Of a stretch of 64,000 bases of DNA, positions 27,545 to 36,061 are shown piece by piece (the stretch's first letter is position 1; each line of letters starts with the position of its first letter). The notes below the pieces were generated by a model. It was not told the DNA's origin and searched no databases. It saw only the letters and a list, made by a program, of their open reading frames with translations. The stretch lies in NCBI RefSeq assembly GCF_003789055.1, contig NZ_ML119085.1, positions 62,001 to 126,000 of the forward strand, in the 5' to 3' direction. The position numbers and the translations under genes were made by a program. The stretch comes from Histidinibacterium lentulum (GTDB lineage: Bacteria; Pseudomonadota; Alphaproteobacteria; Rhodobacterales; Rhodobacteraceae).

Positions 27545-28009
27545 ATGCTCAGGACCCTGAAACTCGCGGCCATTGCCCTCGCGGGGCTCGGCACGGCGGC
27601 CAGTGCCGATCACTACATGCAATCCGCCGATCCGCAGGTGGTGGGCATGATCAACACCATCGTCGGCATGTACCAGCAGGGTTGCCAGATGGGGAACCCG
27701 ATGGGCTGCGAACTCGCACAGATGGCCATGAGCGAAGGGCATTACCTGCTCAACGCCGGATACGAATGCATGCGGGGGAACCAGGAGGCCTGCTGGTTCT
27801 ATCAGCAGGGCACGCAGGCGGCCTACAACAACATGATGCAGATGCAGCAGGCCCAGCTCGGCGGAGGCGGCAACCCGCTCGGCGCGACTCACGAGGAGCG
27901 GATGACCAACATCCACAACTGGGGCCAGTCGCGCCTCGAGTGGGGCAACCAGCAGAGCGCGATCATGGACCAGCGGCACGAGCAGTTCATGCAGACGCTG
28001 CGCAACTGA
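27545..28009 (+). CDS. Secreted four-cysteine protein, tandem copy 1
   Basis: 154 residues with a signal peptide ([21 protein letters not shown], cleavage likely before DHYMQ). Cysteines fall at 47, 55, 75 and 83 (C-x7-C-x19-C-x7-C), framed by [20 protein letters not shown] and [10 protein letters not shown]. The C-terminal half is Gln/Met/Asn-rich and ends HEQFMQTLR. The spacing suggests paired disulfides in the periplasm or outside. The gene overlaps the second copy (TGATG). No known family is recognised; the gene pair is clearly duplicated. Confidence 0.8.
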   Translation: MLRTLKLAAIALAGLGTAASADHYMQSADPQVVGMINTIVGMYQQGCQMGNPMGCELAQMAMSEGHYLLNAGYECMRGNQEACWFYQQGTQAAYNNMMQMQQAQLGGGGNPLGATHEERMTNIHNWGQSRLEWGNQQSAIMDQRHEQFMQTLRN

Positions 28010-28500
28010 TGGGCCACCGGCCCGCGGCGCTGGTCCTGGCACTTTGCAGTGCCGGGGGATCTGCCGCAGCGGATCATGTCCTGCAGTCGGCGGACCCCAC
28101 GCTTGTCGAGGCGCTCGCGGTCATTGCCCGCGCATATGACAGCGCCTGCGACGCAGGCTCTACGGCCCATTGCCACATGGTCTACCGCATCGGCATCGAA
28201 GGACACATCCTGCTGTCGGCGGGCTACGCGTGCCGGTGGGAGACCGACATGGAGGCCTGCGTTCTCTACGATTCGGGAACGGGTCGGATCGTCGAAGATC
28301 TGACCGGGCTGCACCCGGACGCGCTGCCCGTCACCGACACTCCGGGCTGGGTTCCGCCGGAGGTTGTCGACACCGGCTCCCCTCGGCCCTGGGGGCGGGA
28401 GGAGGTCGATGCCCTGCTCGTGCGGCTCCTGTCTCCGCCGCTGTCACAGATGACCCTGGCCGAACAGCACGAGCGATTCATCGAGAGGCTCCGCGAGTGA
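28009..28500 (+). CDS. Secreted four-cysteine protein, tandem copy 2
   Basis: 163 residues, signal peptide about 1-20 ([20 protein letters not shown]). After cleavage it reads in register with copy 1: DH..QSADP, then cysteines at 47, 55, 75 and 84, EGHILLSAGYAC, MEACVLYDSGTG, and a C-terminal EQHERFIERLR like the HEQFMQTLR of copy 1. The region between (LHPDALPVTDTPGW...) is longer and unlike copy 1. The two are paralogues made from one mRNA. Function unknown; the conserved Cys frame suggests a disulfide-stabilised periplasmic domain. Confidence 0.8.
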   Translation: MGHRPAALVLALCSAGGSAAADHVLQSADPTLVEALAVIARAYDSACDAGSTAHCHMVYRIGIEGHILLSAGYACRWETDMEACVLYDSGTGRIVEDLTGLHPDALPVTDTPGWVPPEVVDTGSPRPWGREEVDALLVRLLSPPLSQMTLAEQHERFIERLRE

Positions 28501-28543
28501 GCCGCATCGATGGGCGACGCGGGCAGGCGCAGCCGGCCGGGCG

Positions 28544-28996
28544 TCAGGCCACGGCGGAGGCGGTGAACCTGTATTCGACTTCCGAGAACCGACTTCGCGG
28601 AAAGACATAGGTAAAGCTCAGCCCCTCGGGCCCCGCCACCACGCCATGCTCCGCATCCGCCGGGACGAAGAGCGCCACTCCCGCGCGGAGGACATGCTCC
28701 GCCCCGTCCACTGTCACCGTGCCCTCGCCCGACATGCAGACATAGACCTCAGCCGGCGCATGGCGGTGCGGCAGGAGCGTGGCATGGGGGCCGAACTCGG
28801 CAATTCCCACCACCATCTCGCTGGTCGCGGTTCTGTCGGCGTCGAACAGCGTCCTCCAGCGGGCCGTGCCATAGCCCGGCTGCTCTTCCAGCGGCAGGGA
28901 CGCGGCATCCACGAGCACGGCGCCCGAAGGCGCGTGGGGCGCGTTCGCGGCTTCGGGCACCGGGTCGGGAAAGGTCTCTGCGAAGCTCTCGTCCAT
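28544..28996 (-). CDS. Single-domain cupin, DddW-like metal-site spacing
   Basis: 150 residues. The cupin metal site is visible: H77 and H79 (LLPHRHAPAEVYV), E83, Y85 and H117 (VPADAEHGV), with the barrel glycines in SGEGTVTVDG. The DMSP lyase DddW (152 aa, Ruegeria) uses, as I recall it, H81, H83, E87, Y89 and H121, the same spacing at an offset of four. That may be real homology or shared cupin design. No LysR-type regulator gene (the DddW neighbour in Ruegeria) is adjacent. Other small cupins (hormone-like sensing, isomerases) are alternatives. Confidence 0.85.
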   Translation of the reverse strand: MDESFAETFPDPVPEAANAPHAPSGAVLVDAASLPLEEQPGYGTARWRTLFDADRTATSEMVVGIAEFGPHATLLPHRHAPAEVYVCMSGEGTVTVDGAEHVLRAGVALFVPADAEHGVVAGPEGLSFTYVFPRSRFSEVEYRFTASAVA

Positions 28997-29064
28997 GGGG
29001 CCTCCCGCGGTGTCGTGCCTGATGCCGCCGTGACCGATTCGCGTGCGGGAGGATCGCGGAGAAA

Positions 29065-29088
29065 CGACATCCTTTCAGCCGGATGTCG
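29065..29088. promoter_or_regulatory. Perfect 8-bp inverted repeat upstream of the cupin gene
   Basis: CGACATCC (29065-29072) and GGATGTCG (29081-29088), 8-nt spacer, 69 bp before the cupin start. It could be an operator of the cupin gene or a hairpin. Confidence 0.4.
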
Positions 29089-29109
29089 CTTCCCGACTTG
29101 CCGCGGCGC

Positions 29110-29155
29110 GGCATTGTCCCGATGCGACACGCCCATGTCGCGGCGGGACAATGCC
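29110..29155 (-). terminator. Long hairpin directly after priA
   Basis: Outer arms of 11 bp (GGCATTGTCCC 29110-29120 with GGGACAATGCC 29145-29155), a 3x3 internal bulge, and inner arms GCGACA / TGTCGC with a 6-nt loop. It starts 3 bp beyond the priA stop (leftward). There is no T tract, so it may protect a 3' end rather than terminate by itself. Confidence 0.5.
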
Positions 29156-29157
29156 GA

Positions 29158-31371
29158 TCAGAAGAAGCTCTGCGGATCGATGTCGATCGAAAGCCGCGTG
29201 TCACCCCGCGGCTTCACCTGCCCCGCCCAGGCCGCCAGCGCCGGTTGCAAGGCCACGCCCTTGTCCGCCTTCACCAGGAGCCGCACCCTGTGCCGCCCGC
29301 GAATCCGCGCGATGGGCGCGGGTGCGGGACCGTAGACCGTGGCTCCCACCTTCCGCAGCGGCGCATCGTTGCGCGCCAGATGCGTGCCGAGGTCGAAGAC
29401 GTCCTGTACGTCGCTTCCCGACAGCACGATCCCCGCCATCCGTCCGAACGGAGGCACACCCGCCTGCCGCCGCTCCTCGGCCTCGGCGCGCCAGAAGGCC
29501 TCCTCCTCGCCGCCGAGAATGGCCCGGATCACCGGATGCTCGGGCTGGAAGGTCTGGAGGAGCGCCTCGCCCGGCGCATCTGCACGCCCGGCCCGCCCCG
29601 CCACCTGCCGCATCAGCTGGAACGTCCGCTCCGCCGCGCGCAGGTCCGAACCCTGCAAGCCGAGGTCGGCGTCGATCACCCCCACCAGCGTCAGAAGCGG
29701 GAAATTGTGCCCCTTGGCCACGATCTGGGTGCCGATGACGATATCCGCTCCGCCCCCCGCGATCTCCGCCACCTTCTCCTTCAGCTGTCGCGCCGTCCCG
29801 TAGAGATCGGACGACAGCAGCGCCACCCGCGCTTCGGGAAAGGCCGCCGCCACCTCCTCGGCCAGCCGCTCCACGCCGGGCCCCACCGGAGCCAGCCGGT
29901 CCTCCGCCCCGCAGGAGGGACAGGCGGTGGGAATCGGCTTCGTCTCGCCGCACTGATGGCACATCAGCCGCTTCAGGAACCGGTGCTCCACCATCCGCGC
30001 GTCGCAATGGTCGCAGCCGATCTGCGCCCCGCAGGCCCGGCAGAGTGTCACGGGCGCATAGCCGCGCCGGTTCAGGAACAGCATCGCCTGCTCGCCCTTC
30101 TCCAGACGCGCCGTCACCGCCCGCTTCAGCGTCGGGGAGATCCAGGTGCCCGCTGGCAGATCCTCGGTCCTCATGTCGATGGCGGCCATCTTCGGCATGA
30201 CCGCCGTCCCGAACCGTGCGGCAAGGTCGATCCGCGCATATTTGCCGGCCTCGGCATTGGCCCAGCTTTCGAGCGAAGGGGTGGCCGATGCCAGCACGAC
30301 CTGCGCCGACGCAAGCGAGGCCCGCAGCACCGCCATGTCCCGCGCATTGTAGAGCACTCCGTCCTCCTGCTTGTAGGAGGTGTCGTGCTCCTCATCGACG
30401 ACGATCAGCCCGAGATCCCGGAAGGGCAGGAACAGAGCCGACCGCGCGCCGACCACCATCTGCGCGCGGCCCTCTCCGACCATGCGCCAGGCCCTCCGGC
30501 GCTCGGTCAGGGTAACGCCCGAATGCCATTCCGCCGGAAAGGCCCCGAACCGCGCCCGGACCCGGTCCAGGAACTCCGCCGAAAGTGCGATCTCCGGCAG
30601 CAGCACCAGCGCTTGCCTGCCCCGTGCGAGGCATTCCGCTACCGCCTCCAGATAGACTTCCGTCTTGCCCGATCCGGTGACGCCCCTGAGCAGCGTCGTG
30701 CCATAGCCCCCCAGCGCCACGCCCCGGCGCAGCGCGGCGGCGCCCGCCGCCTGGTCCCCGGTCAGCACCTTGCCAGGCCTGTCCGGGTCGAGCCGCGGAT
30801 AGGGCGCATCGCGCGGACTGTCCTCCTCGCGCACGGCCCCTTGCGCCACCAGCCCCTTGATGACCGACGGCCCGACCCCCGCCTGCTCCGCCAGCTCTCC
30901 CAGCGTGAAGGCAAGGCCGCCCATTTCGCGAAGCACTGCCAAGACCTTCTCCCGCGCCGCGGTCATCCGGTCGGGCACGTCCTGTCCCAGCCGGTAGACC
31001 TTGCGCATCGACGGCGGATCGCCCAGCCCCGGTGCCCGGGTGGCCAGCCGAAGCATCGCCGGCATCGGCGTCAGCGTGTAGGCCGCCGCCCGCTCGAGAA
31101 ACTCCTGCATGTGCGGCGTCATGGGTGGCGCATCCAGCACCCGCGCCACGGACCTCACCTTCGACGGATCGAAATCCCCGCGACCCTTCCCCCAGATGAC
31201 GCCCGGCACCCGTCTCGGACCCAGCGGGACCTCGACGAACTGCCCCGTCAGACACCCCCCCTCGGGGGCGCGGTAGTCGAGCACCCGGTCGATGGGCTGG
31301 GTGGTCAGCACGCCGACAAGCTCGCCCTCGGCAAAGAACTCGGACACGGGATGGACCTCTGGCCTCGACAT
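29158..31371 (-). CDS. priA: Primosomal replication protein N' (PriA helicase)
   Basis: 737-residue 3'-5' helicase that restarts stalled replication forks. The Walker A is LLRGVTGSGKTEVYLE (about residues 227-240) and Walker B has IVVDEEHDTSYKQ. Eight zinc cysteines lie in CRACGAQIGCDHCDARM and MCHQCGETKP...CPSCGAED. The C-terminal helicase motifs (QMVAKGHNFPLLTLVGV-like IVAKGHNFPLLTLV; RTFQLMRQVAGRAGR) are present. The start ATG (31371) gives MSRPEVHPVSEFF; the earlier in-frame ATG has poor sequence. Confidence 0.97.
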   Translation of the reverse strand: MSRPEVHPVSEFFAEGELVGVLTTQPIDRVLDYRAPEGGCLTGQFVEVPLGPRRVPGVIWGKGRGDFDPSKVRSVARVLDAPPMTPHMQEFLERAAAYTLTPMPAMLRLATRAPGLGDPPSMRKVYRLGQDVPDRMTAAREKVLAVLREMGGLAFTLGELAEQAGVGPSVIKGLVAQGAVREEDSPRDAPYPRLDPDRPGKVLTGDQAAGAAALRRGVALGGYGTTLLRGVTGSGKTEVYLEAVAECLARGRQALVLLPEIALSAEFLDRVRARFGAFPAEWHSGVTLTERRRAWRMVGEGRAQMVVGARSALFLPFRDLGLIVVDEEHDTSYKQEDGVLYNARDMAVLRASLASAQVVLASATPSLESWANAEAGKYARIDLAARFGTAVMPKMAAIDMRTEDLPAGTWISPTLKRAVTARLEKGEQAMLFLNRRGYAPVTLCRACGAQIGCDHCDARMVEHRFLKRLMCHQCGETKPIPTACPSCGAEDRLAPVGPGVERLAEEVAAAFPEARVALLSSDLYGTARQLKEKVAEIAGGGADIVIGTQIVAKGHNFPLLTLVGVIDADLGLQGSDLRAAERTFQLMRQVAGRAGRADAPGEALLQTFQPEHPVIRAILGGEEEAFWRAEAEERRQAGVPPFGRMAGIVLSGSDVQDVFDLGTHLARNDAPLRKVGATVYGPAPAPIARIRGRHRVRLLVKADKGVALQPALAAWAGQVKPRGDTRLSIDIDPQSFF

Positions 31372-31467
31372 GGCGGGATCCGTCCGGGGATAGTCACGGA
31401 CGCCGCCCGGCGCCACCCCTCGCTGCCCGGCGCCTGCCCCGCAACGACCCTGTCCGCGGCGCGGCGC

Positions 31468-31689
31468 CTACCGGTTGCGGATATGCGTCAGGACCCAGAT
31501 CACTCCCGCGAGCAACAGGAAGACCCCCGCGTAGCCCAGCGTGTCGTAACCGAACAGCCGCATGTTCCCCAGGACCCAGGCATTGAGCAGGCACCAGGCC
31601 ACCAGGACGCCCCCCAGACCGAACGCAGCGAGGTCCGTCCACAACTCCGCGAGCCTGCCCTCCCGCCCTGTCCGTCTGCTCCGTCTCAC
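31468..31689 (-). CDS. Small two-helix membrane protein (73 aa)
   Basis: 73 residues with two hydrophobic segments (about residues 22-40, [19 protein letters not shown], and 49-68, [18 protein letters not shown]) after a basic N-terminus. The start would be GTG (31689). No motif is recognised. Composition and third-position GC fit a real gene, but the short length makes this uncertain. It reads toward priA. Confidence 0.6.
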   Translation of the reverse strand: MRRSRRTGREGRLAELWTDLAAFGLGGVLVAWCLLNAWVLGNMRLFGYDTLGYAGVFLLLAGVIWVLTHIRNR

Positions 31690-31838
31690 CCGCGACGCTC
31701 CCGAACCGAACTTCGACCGCGCCCCTATCGCCGGATTGTGGCGAAACTCGGGCCGCGCCCCTTCCCCGCCACGCCTTCCCGCCCCCGTCCGCTTGCGATA
31801 TGCCCGCTTCCGACACCTGGCGAAAGGGAGCCCGCCCG

Positions 31839-32492
31839 ATGAAATTCTTCGTAGACACCGCAGATATCGACGCCATCCGCGAGCTGCATGCCCTTGGCAT
31901 GGTCGACGGGGTGACGACCAACCCCTCCCTGATCATGAAGTCCGGCCGCGACATCAAGGAGGTGACAAAGGAAATCTGCGATCTCGTCGACGGCCCGGTC
32001 TCTGCCGAAACCGTCGCGCTCGACGCCGAGGGCATGATCCGCGAAGGCCTGATCCTCAAGGAAATCGCCGACAACATCGCCATCAAGGTGCCGCTGACCT
32101 GGGAAGGGCTCAAGGCGTGCAAGGCGCTCACGGATCAGGGTCACATGGTCAACGTGACCCTCTGCTTCTCCGCCAACCAGGCGCTCCTCGCCGCCAAGGC
32201 CGGCGCCACCTTCATCTCCCCGTTCGTCGGGCGGCTCGACGACCTGAACATCGACGGGATGGAGCTGATTTCGGACATCCGCGAGATCTACGACAACTAC
32301 GGCTTCGAGACCCAGATCCTGGCCGCCTCGATCCGGACCCCGAACCACATGTCCGAAGCCGCCCGGATCGGCGCGGACGTGGCCACCGCGCCGCCGTCGG
32401 TGATCCACGCGATGGCAAAGCACGTCCTGACCGACAAGGGCCTCGACGCGTTCCTCAAGGACTGGGCAGCCACCGGCCAGAACATCGTCTGA
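31839..32492 (+). CDS. fsa: Fructose-6-phosphate aldolase / small transaldolase
   Basis: 217-residue class I aldolase of the small TalC/FSA type, which splits or forms fructose-6-phosphate from dihydroxyacetone and glyceraldehyde-3-phosphate. [20 protein letters not shown] is the N-terminal block, [12 protein letters not shown] the substrate loop, and K83 in NIAIKVPLT the Schiff-base lysine. The C-terminal ATAPPSVI and GLDAFLKDW match. GGGAG precedes the ATG. A hairpin follows the stop. A link to fructose made by the polyol operon is possible but not shown. Confidence 0.94.
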   Translation: MKFFVDTADIDAIRELHALGMVDGVTTNPSLIMKSGRDIKEVTKEICDLVDGPVSAETVALDAEGMIREGLILKEIADNIAIKVPLTWEGLKACKALTDQGHMVNVTLCFSANQALLAAKAGATFISPFVGRLDDLNIDGMELISDIREIYDNYGFETQILAASIRTPNHMSEAARIGADVATAPPSVIHAMAKHVLTDKGLDAFLKDWAATGQNIV

Positions 32493-32504
32493 CCCTCTTG
32501 GACA

Positions 32505-32525
32505 GGGAGGAGCGCCGCTCCTCCC
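32505..32525 (+). terminator. Hairpin after the aldolase gene
   Basis: Perfect 9-bp arms GGGAGGAGC (32505-32513) and GCTCCTCCC (32517-32525) around a 3-nt loop, 13 bp after the stop. No T run follows. Confidence 0.5.
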
Positions 32526-32539
32526 CCACGATCCCGCCG

Positions 32540-32796
32540 GCGGCGGATCTGGGTCAGAAAAAGCCGGCCGGACCAGCCCGGCGAACTGCGGTCGATCCGG
32601 GCAAGACAGGCCGCGACACGCCGCACCGGATCGAAGAACCCGAGCGCCTCGGCCATATCGATCAGCGGCCGCATGTTCAGGGTCGTCATCGCTGCGGGTT
32701 GCGCAACCTGATCCGGTCGCAGCGTCGAGCGATCCCGGCCTGCAGGGCCGGAGGCGCTCCGTCGAGCCACCCCATCGCGGTCAGCGTGTTCCGCAC
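32540..32796 (-). pseudogene. Decayed Crp/Fnr-family regulator
   Basis: Leftward fragments of a Crp/Fnr-type gene remain. A GTG-started stretch (32796) codes for about 36 residues including GWLDGAPPALQAGIARRCDR, like the N-terminus of such regulators, then hits a stop. Another frame continues with NMRPLIDMAEALGFFDPVRRVAACLARI and a segment ending RLFLTQ, like the dimerisation helix and the start of the helix-turn-helix region. The cyclic-nucleotide-binding barrel between them and the recognition helix are missing. This is read by eye and would need an alignment. Confidence 0.45.
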
Positions 32797-32956
32797 GCCC
32801 GCCCCTCCACGAGAAAGATCCGAACTGCGACGTCCGGAGCATTTCTTCCCCTGCGGCATGCTGTGACGTCAACCGTGCAGGGCAACCCGTTGCGGCTCCG
32901 AGAGCCGGTGCTGGCCGGGGCCTGACTGTGACAGCCGGGGCGAGGGAGGCGGATCA

Positions 32957-33346
32957 GTGGAAGAGACCTTGGGCTTCGTCGACATCTTCTGGTCGATCTT
33001 CTGGCTGTTCCTCATGGTCGCCTGGATCTGGGTGGTCATCTCGGTCCTGGCCGACGTCTTCCGCAGCCGCGATATCAGTGGTGTGCCCAAGGCGCTCTGG
33101 GTGCTCTTCATCATCCTCATTCCCTGGCTCGGCGTGCTGGCCTACATCATCCTCCGCGGCGATCGCATGCAGGAGAACCAGATGGCCGTGGCCAAGGAGG
33201 CCCACGACGCGCAGCGCGAGTATGTCCGTGGCCTCGTCGGAGCCTCGCCTGCGACCGAGCTCGAAAAGCTCGCCGCCCTGAAACAGGCTGGAACCATCAC
33301 GGAAGACGAGTTCCAGACCCTGAAAAGGCGCGTCCTCGCCGACTGA
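32957..33346 (+). CDS. Membrane protein with PLD-nuclease-N-like and SHOCT domains
   Basis: 129 residues, GTG start with GGGAGGCGG upstream. Two transmembrane helices (about residues 8-30 and 44-66) form a PLDc_N-type hairpin (VPKALWVLFIILIPWLGVLAYIILRG). The C-terminal SHOCT motif is LEKLAALKQAGTITEDEFQTLKRRVL. SHOCT proteins often modulate oligomers; here the target is unknown. A full phospholipase is not present. Confidence 0.85.
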   Translation: MEETLGFVDIFWSIFWLFLMVAWIWVVISVLADVFRSRDISGVPKALWVLFIILIPWLGVLAYIILRGDRMQENQMAVAKEAHDAQREYVRGLVGASPATELEKLAALKQAGTITEDEFQTLKRRVLAD

Positions 33347-33670
33347 CCTGCGATACTGCCGCCCCGGCGACAGGACGACGACAGGATGCAATGATCCACC
33401 CGGCAAGACCGCCGAGGATCAAAGACTCGGGCACGGCCTTACCCCATCGTGACGCGCGGACAGCGGAGGCGGGCGCGAGGCCGCAGAAGATCCATGTCAT
33501 CGTTCTTTCCCGGTGCGAGAATCTCCTGCTGATGAGGATGAAATCCACCAGCGATCTCGAGCACCTCGCCACGGTCTTCTCCCCGCTCTTCGGTCGAGGG
33601 CGGCAGCGACATCCCGGCGACCTGGGCAGAGCATCGCGGCACCTCACGACGGACTTCCCGCAGGGGAAGG
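33347..33670. other. 324-bp gap before the AI-2E-type permease gene
   Basis: Open frames on both strands here are short, with no recognisable motif. No repeat or terminator was seen. Confidence 0.4.
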
Positions 33671-34813
33671 TTGACCCGCTCTCCGTTTCCTCTCAGCGTC
33701 GGCACAGCTCCGCGCCGCCAGGTGAACCTCCCCGTGAAGAATGCACCCTTCCTCAATCTCGTCCTGGCCGTGATCCTCGTGATCGCGGTCGGATGGCTGC
33801 TCGTCGCGGGGCGCCCGATCATCCTGCCGATCGTGACCGCCGTGATCTCGGTCTACGTCATGGTGTCCGCCTCCGACATGCTCGGCCGCATGCCGATCCT
33901 CGGCCGCGCGCCGAAGATCCTGCTTCGGGCGCTGGTTCTGCTGGCCTTCACGGTCGCGGTCCTCGCGTTCGCCGTGGTCGTCGCGGGTACCGTGCGGGAC
34001 ATCGCCGCCGCGCTGCCCGTCTACCAGGAGAACATCGAGGCCATGGTCCAGGCGGTGGCGCAGCGCTTCGACCTCGAGAGCCAGATGCTGTGGGACGAGA
34101 TCCGCGCCGTGACCCTCGAGCGGATCGACATGCAGCAGCTCGTGCTCGCGGCACTCGGCGGGTTCACCTCGGTGGGGATCACGGTGTTCCTCGTCGTGAT
34201 CTACGCGGGCTTCCTGATCGGCGAACGCGGGGTCTTCCCGGCCAAGATCTCGGCGGCGCTGACCGACGCCGAAACCGCCTCGAAGACCCTGCGCGTGATT
34301 ACCGACATCAACGGTCAGATCAGCCAGTACCTTTCCGTCAAGACGCTGATCAACCTCATCCTCGGCCTCATCTCCTATGCGATCCTCTGGCTCCTCGGCG
34401 TCGATTTCGCCCTGTTCTGGGCGATCACCATCGCCCTGCTGAACTACATCCCCTATGTCGGTTCCTATCTCGGGGTGGCCTTCCCGGTAATCCTGTCCCT
34501 GGGACAGTTCGCCTCGCTGCAGACGACGCTGGTTCTCCTCGCGATGCTGGTCGCGGCGCAGGTCTGGGTCGGCAACGTGCTGGAACCGCGCTGGATCGGG
34601 CGCCAGCTCAACATGAGCCCCTTCGTCGTCCTCGTGGCCCTCTCGGTCTGGAGCGCGCTCTGGGGCATCCCGGGGGCGATCCTCGCGATCCCGATGACCT
34701 CGATCCTCATCATCGTGACGTCGAACTTCGAATCCACGCGCTTCATCGCCGTCCTGCTGTCCGAGCGCGGCGACACCGCCCGACCCGAACCGGCCAAGGA
34801 AAACGCGGCCTGA
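33671..34813 (+). CDS. AI-2E family transporter (YdiK/PerM-type)
   Basis: 380-residue inner-membrane protein with about eight helices (two near residues 28-65, one near 80-100, a cytoplasmic stretch, then the C-terminal cluster). Family blocks are NYIPYVGSYLGVAFPVIL and WIGRQLNMSPFVVLVALSVWSALWGIPGAILAIPM. Function in the family varies (quorum-signal export or ion antiport). The start is uncertain: TTG at 33671 has AGGGGAAGG just before it; GTG codons at 33722 and 33734 are alternatives. Confidence 0.88.
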   Translation: MTRSPFPLSVGTAPRRQVNLPVKNAPFLNLVLAVILVIAVGWLLVAGRPIILPIVTAVISVYVMVSASDMLGRMPILGRAPKILLRALVLLAFTVAVLAFAVVVAGTVRDIAAALPVYQENIEAMVQAVAQRFDLESQMLWDEIRAVTLERIDMQQLVLAALGGFTSVGITVFLVVIYAGFLIGERGVFPAKISAALTDAETASKTLRVITDINGQISQYLSVKTLINLILGLISYAILWLLGVDFALFWAITIALLNYIPYVGSYLGVAFPVILSLGQFASLQTTLVLLAMLVAAQVWVGNVLEPRWIGRQLNMSPFVVLVALSVWSALWGIPGAILAIPMTSILIIVTSNFESTRFIAVLLSERGDTARPEPAKENAA

Positions 34814-34955
34814 GCGTCGGGTGGAACCACACCGGCGCAACGCGATCCCGCATCACGTCCGTTCCATGCGTCGACCGCTGCACGGACAGGGCCGGTCCCG
34901 CCGGGCCACGCCACCGCTCTGGACAGCCGCGACCGCCACGCCCATACCCCGCGCC

Positions 34956-35951
34956 ATGACCGGGACAGACGACCTCGCCGCCCGACTTCGCTCGGGCGAC
35001 CGCCGCGCCCTGGCGCGCGCGATCACCCTCGTCGAGAGCGGCCGGGCGGACCATCGCGCCGCGGCGCTCGACCTGCTCGCGGCCTTGCCGGACCCCGAGG
35101 ACTGCCTGAAGATCGGCCTCTCGGGCACGCCCGGCGTCGGCAAGTCGACCTTCATCGAGAGCTTCGGCCTGATGCTGACCGGCCAGGGCCACCGGGTCGC
35201 GGTGCTGGCCGTCGATCCCTCCTCGGCCCGCTCGGGCGGGTCGATCCTCGGCGACAAGACCCGGATGGAGCACCTCTCGCGGGACCCCGCCGCCTTCATC
35301 CGGCCGTCGCCCTCACAGTCCGAACTGGGCGGAGTCGCCCGGCGCACGCGCGAGGCCGCCCAGCTCTGCGCCGCGGCGGGATATGACGTGGTGCTGATCG
35401 AGACCGTGGGCGTGGGCCAGTCCGAAACCCAGGTCGCCCACATGACCGACCTCTTCCTGCTGCTCCTCGCGCCCGCCGGCGGCGACGAGCTTCAGGGCGT
35501 CAAGCGCGGCATCATGGAGATCGCCGACATCATCCTCGTGAACAAGGCCGACGGCGACCTGCGCCCGCAGGCGCTGCGCACCTGCGCGGATTACGCGGGC
35601 GCCCTCAGGCTCCTGCGCAAGCGCCCCCAGGATCCCGAGGGCTTTCCGAAGGCGATGTGCGTCTCCGCGATCGAGACCACGGGCCTCGAGACCGCCTGGC
35701 AGGAGATTCGCACCCTTCACCGGAAGCGGCGGGAGAGCGGCTGGCTCGCCCGGTCGCGCGCCGATCAGGCGGTGCACTGGTTCGAGGAGGAAGTCCGTCA
35801 GGCCCTCCTCGCGCGGCTGCGGCGCGAACCCGTGCGCGGCCTCATGGCCGACCTCGCACGCAGGGTGGAACGCGGCGAGGAGACACCTGCCGCAGCCGCG
35901 AGGCTCCTCATCGAACGAATGCTCGGCCCGGGTGCACCCGCGGACCCTTGA
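34956..35951 (+). CDS. meaB: MeaB/ArgK G-protein chaperone
   Basis: 331-residue GTPase that protects methylmalonyl-CoA mutase and gates its B12 loading. The P-loop is [15 protein letters not shown] (about residues 54-67), with switch-like [18 protein letters not shown] and ETVGVGQSE, and the guanine-binding VNKADGD. The C-terminal dimerisation arm ([19 protein letters not shown]) is present. No mutase gene is adjacent, so its partner must lie elsewhere. Start [11 protein letters not shown]; the upstream in-frame extension has low-quality sequence. Confidence 0.95.
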   Translation: MTGTDDLAARLRSGDRRALARAITLVESGRADHRAAALDLLAALPDPEDCLKIGLSGTPGVGKSTFIESFGLMLTGQGHRVAVLAVDPSSARSGGSILGDKTRMEHLSRDPAAFIRPSPSQSELGGVARRTREAAQLCAAAGYDVVLIETVGVGQSETQVAHMTDLFLLLLAPAGGDELQGVKRGIMEIADIILVNKADGDLRPQALRTCADYAGALRLLRKRPQDPEGFPKAMCVSAIETTGLETAWQEIRTLHRKRRESGWLARSRADQAVHWFEEEVRQALLARLRREPVRGLMADLARRVERGEETPAAAARLLIERMLGPGAPADP

Positions 35952-35976
35952 CAGTACCGGGACCATCGCCTAGCCA
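35948..35976 (+). promoter_or_regulatory. Candidate promoter of rpmB
   Basis: A perfect TTGACA (35948-35953) over the meaB stop, then 17 bp to TAGCCA (35971-35976), a weak -10. rpmB starts 86 bp later. The hairpin at 35995-36012 falls in the leader. Confidence 0.4.
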
Positions 35977-35994
35977 ACGCCTTCATGGAATTCG

Positions 35995-36016
35995 GGGCGC
36001 CCGGTGGCGCCCTTCT
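35995..36016 (+). terminator. Hairpin between meaB and rpmB
   Basis: Perfect 7-bp arms GGGCGCC / GGCGCCC (35995-36001, 36006-36012) with a 4-nt loop, then TTCTC. It may end the meaB mRNA or sit in the rpmB leader. Confidence 0.45.
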
Positions 36017-36061
36017 CAGTTTGGCGCCATCGCCGCCAGCCCAGATGATGAGGATCAGCCA

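Larger units (their letters stand above)
32493..32956. other. 464-bp stretch without an intact gene
   Basis: Apart from the hairpin and the regulator remnant, nothing coding is seen. The right part should hold the promoter of the SHOCT gene (no clear -35/-10). Confidence 0.5.

Noticed and set aside
29083-31842. Very long rightward open frame (over 900 codons) across priA
   Set aside because: It lies antisense to priA, is rich in Arg/Pro/His and has no motif. High GC makes long empty frames opposite real genes.
33297-33647. Leftward frame giving MTWIFCGLAP and a hydrophobic patch in the gap before the AI-2E gene
   Set aside because: Short, no ribosome site, no motif, overlaps the end of the SHOCT gene.
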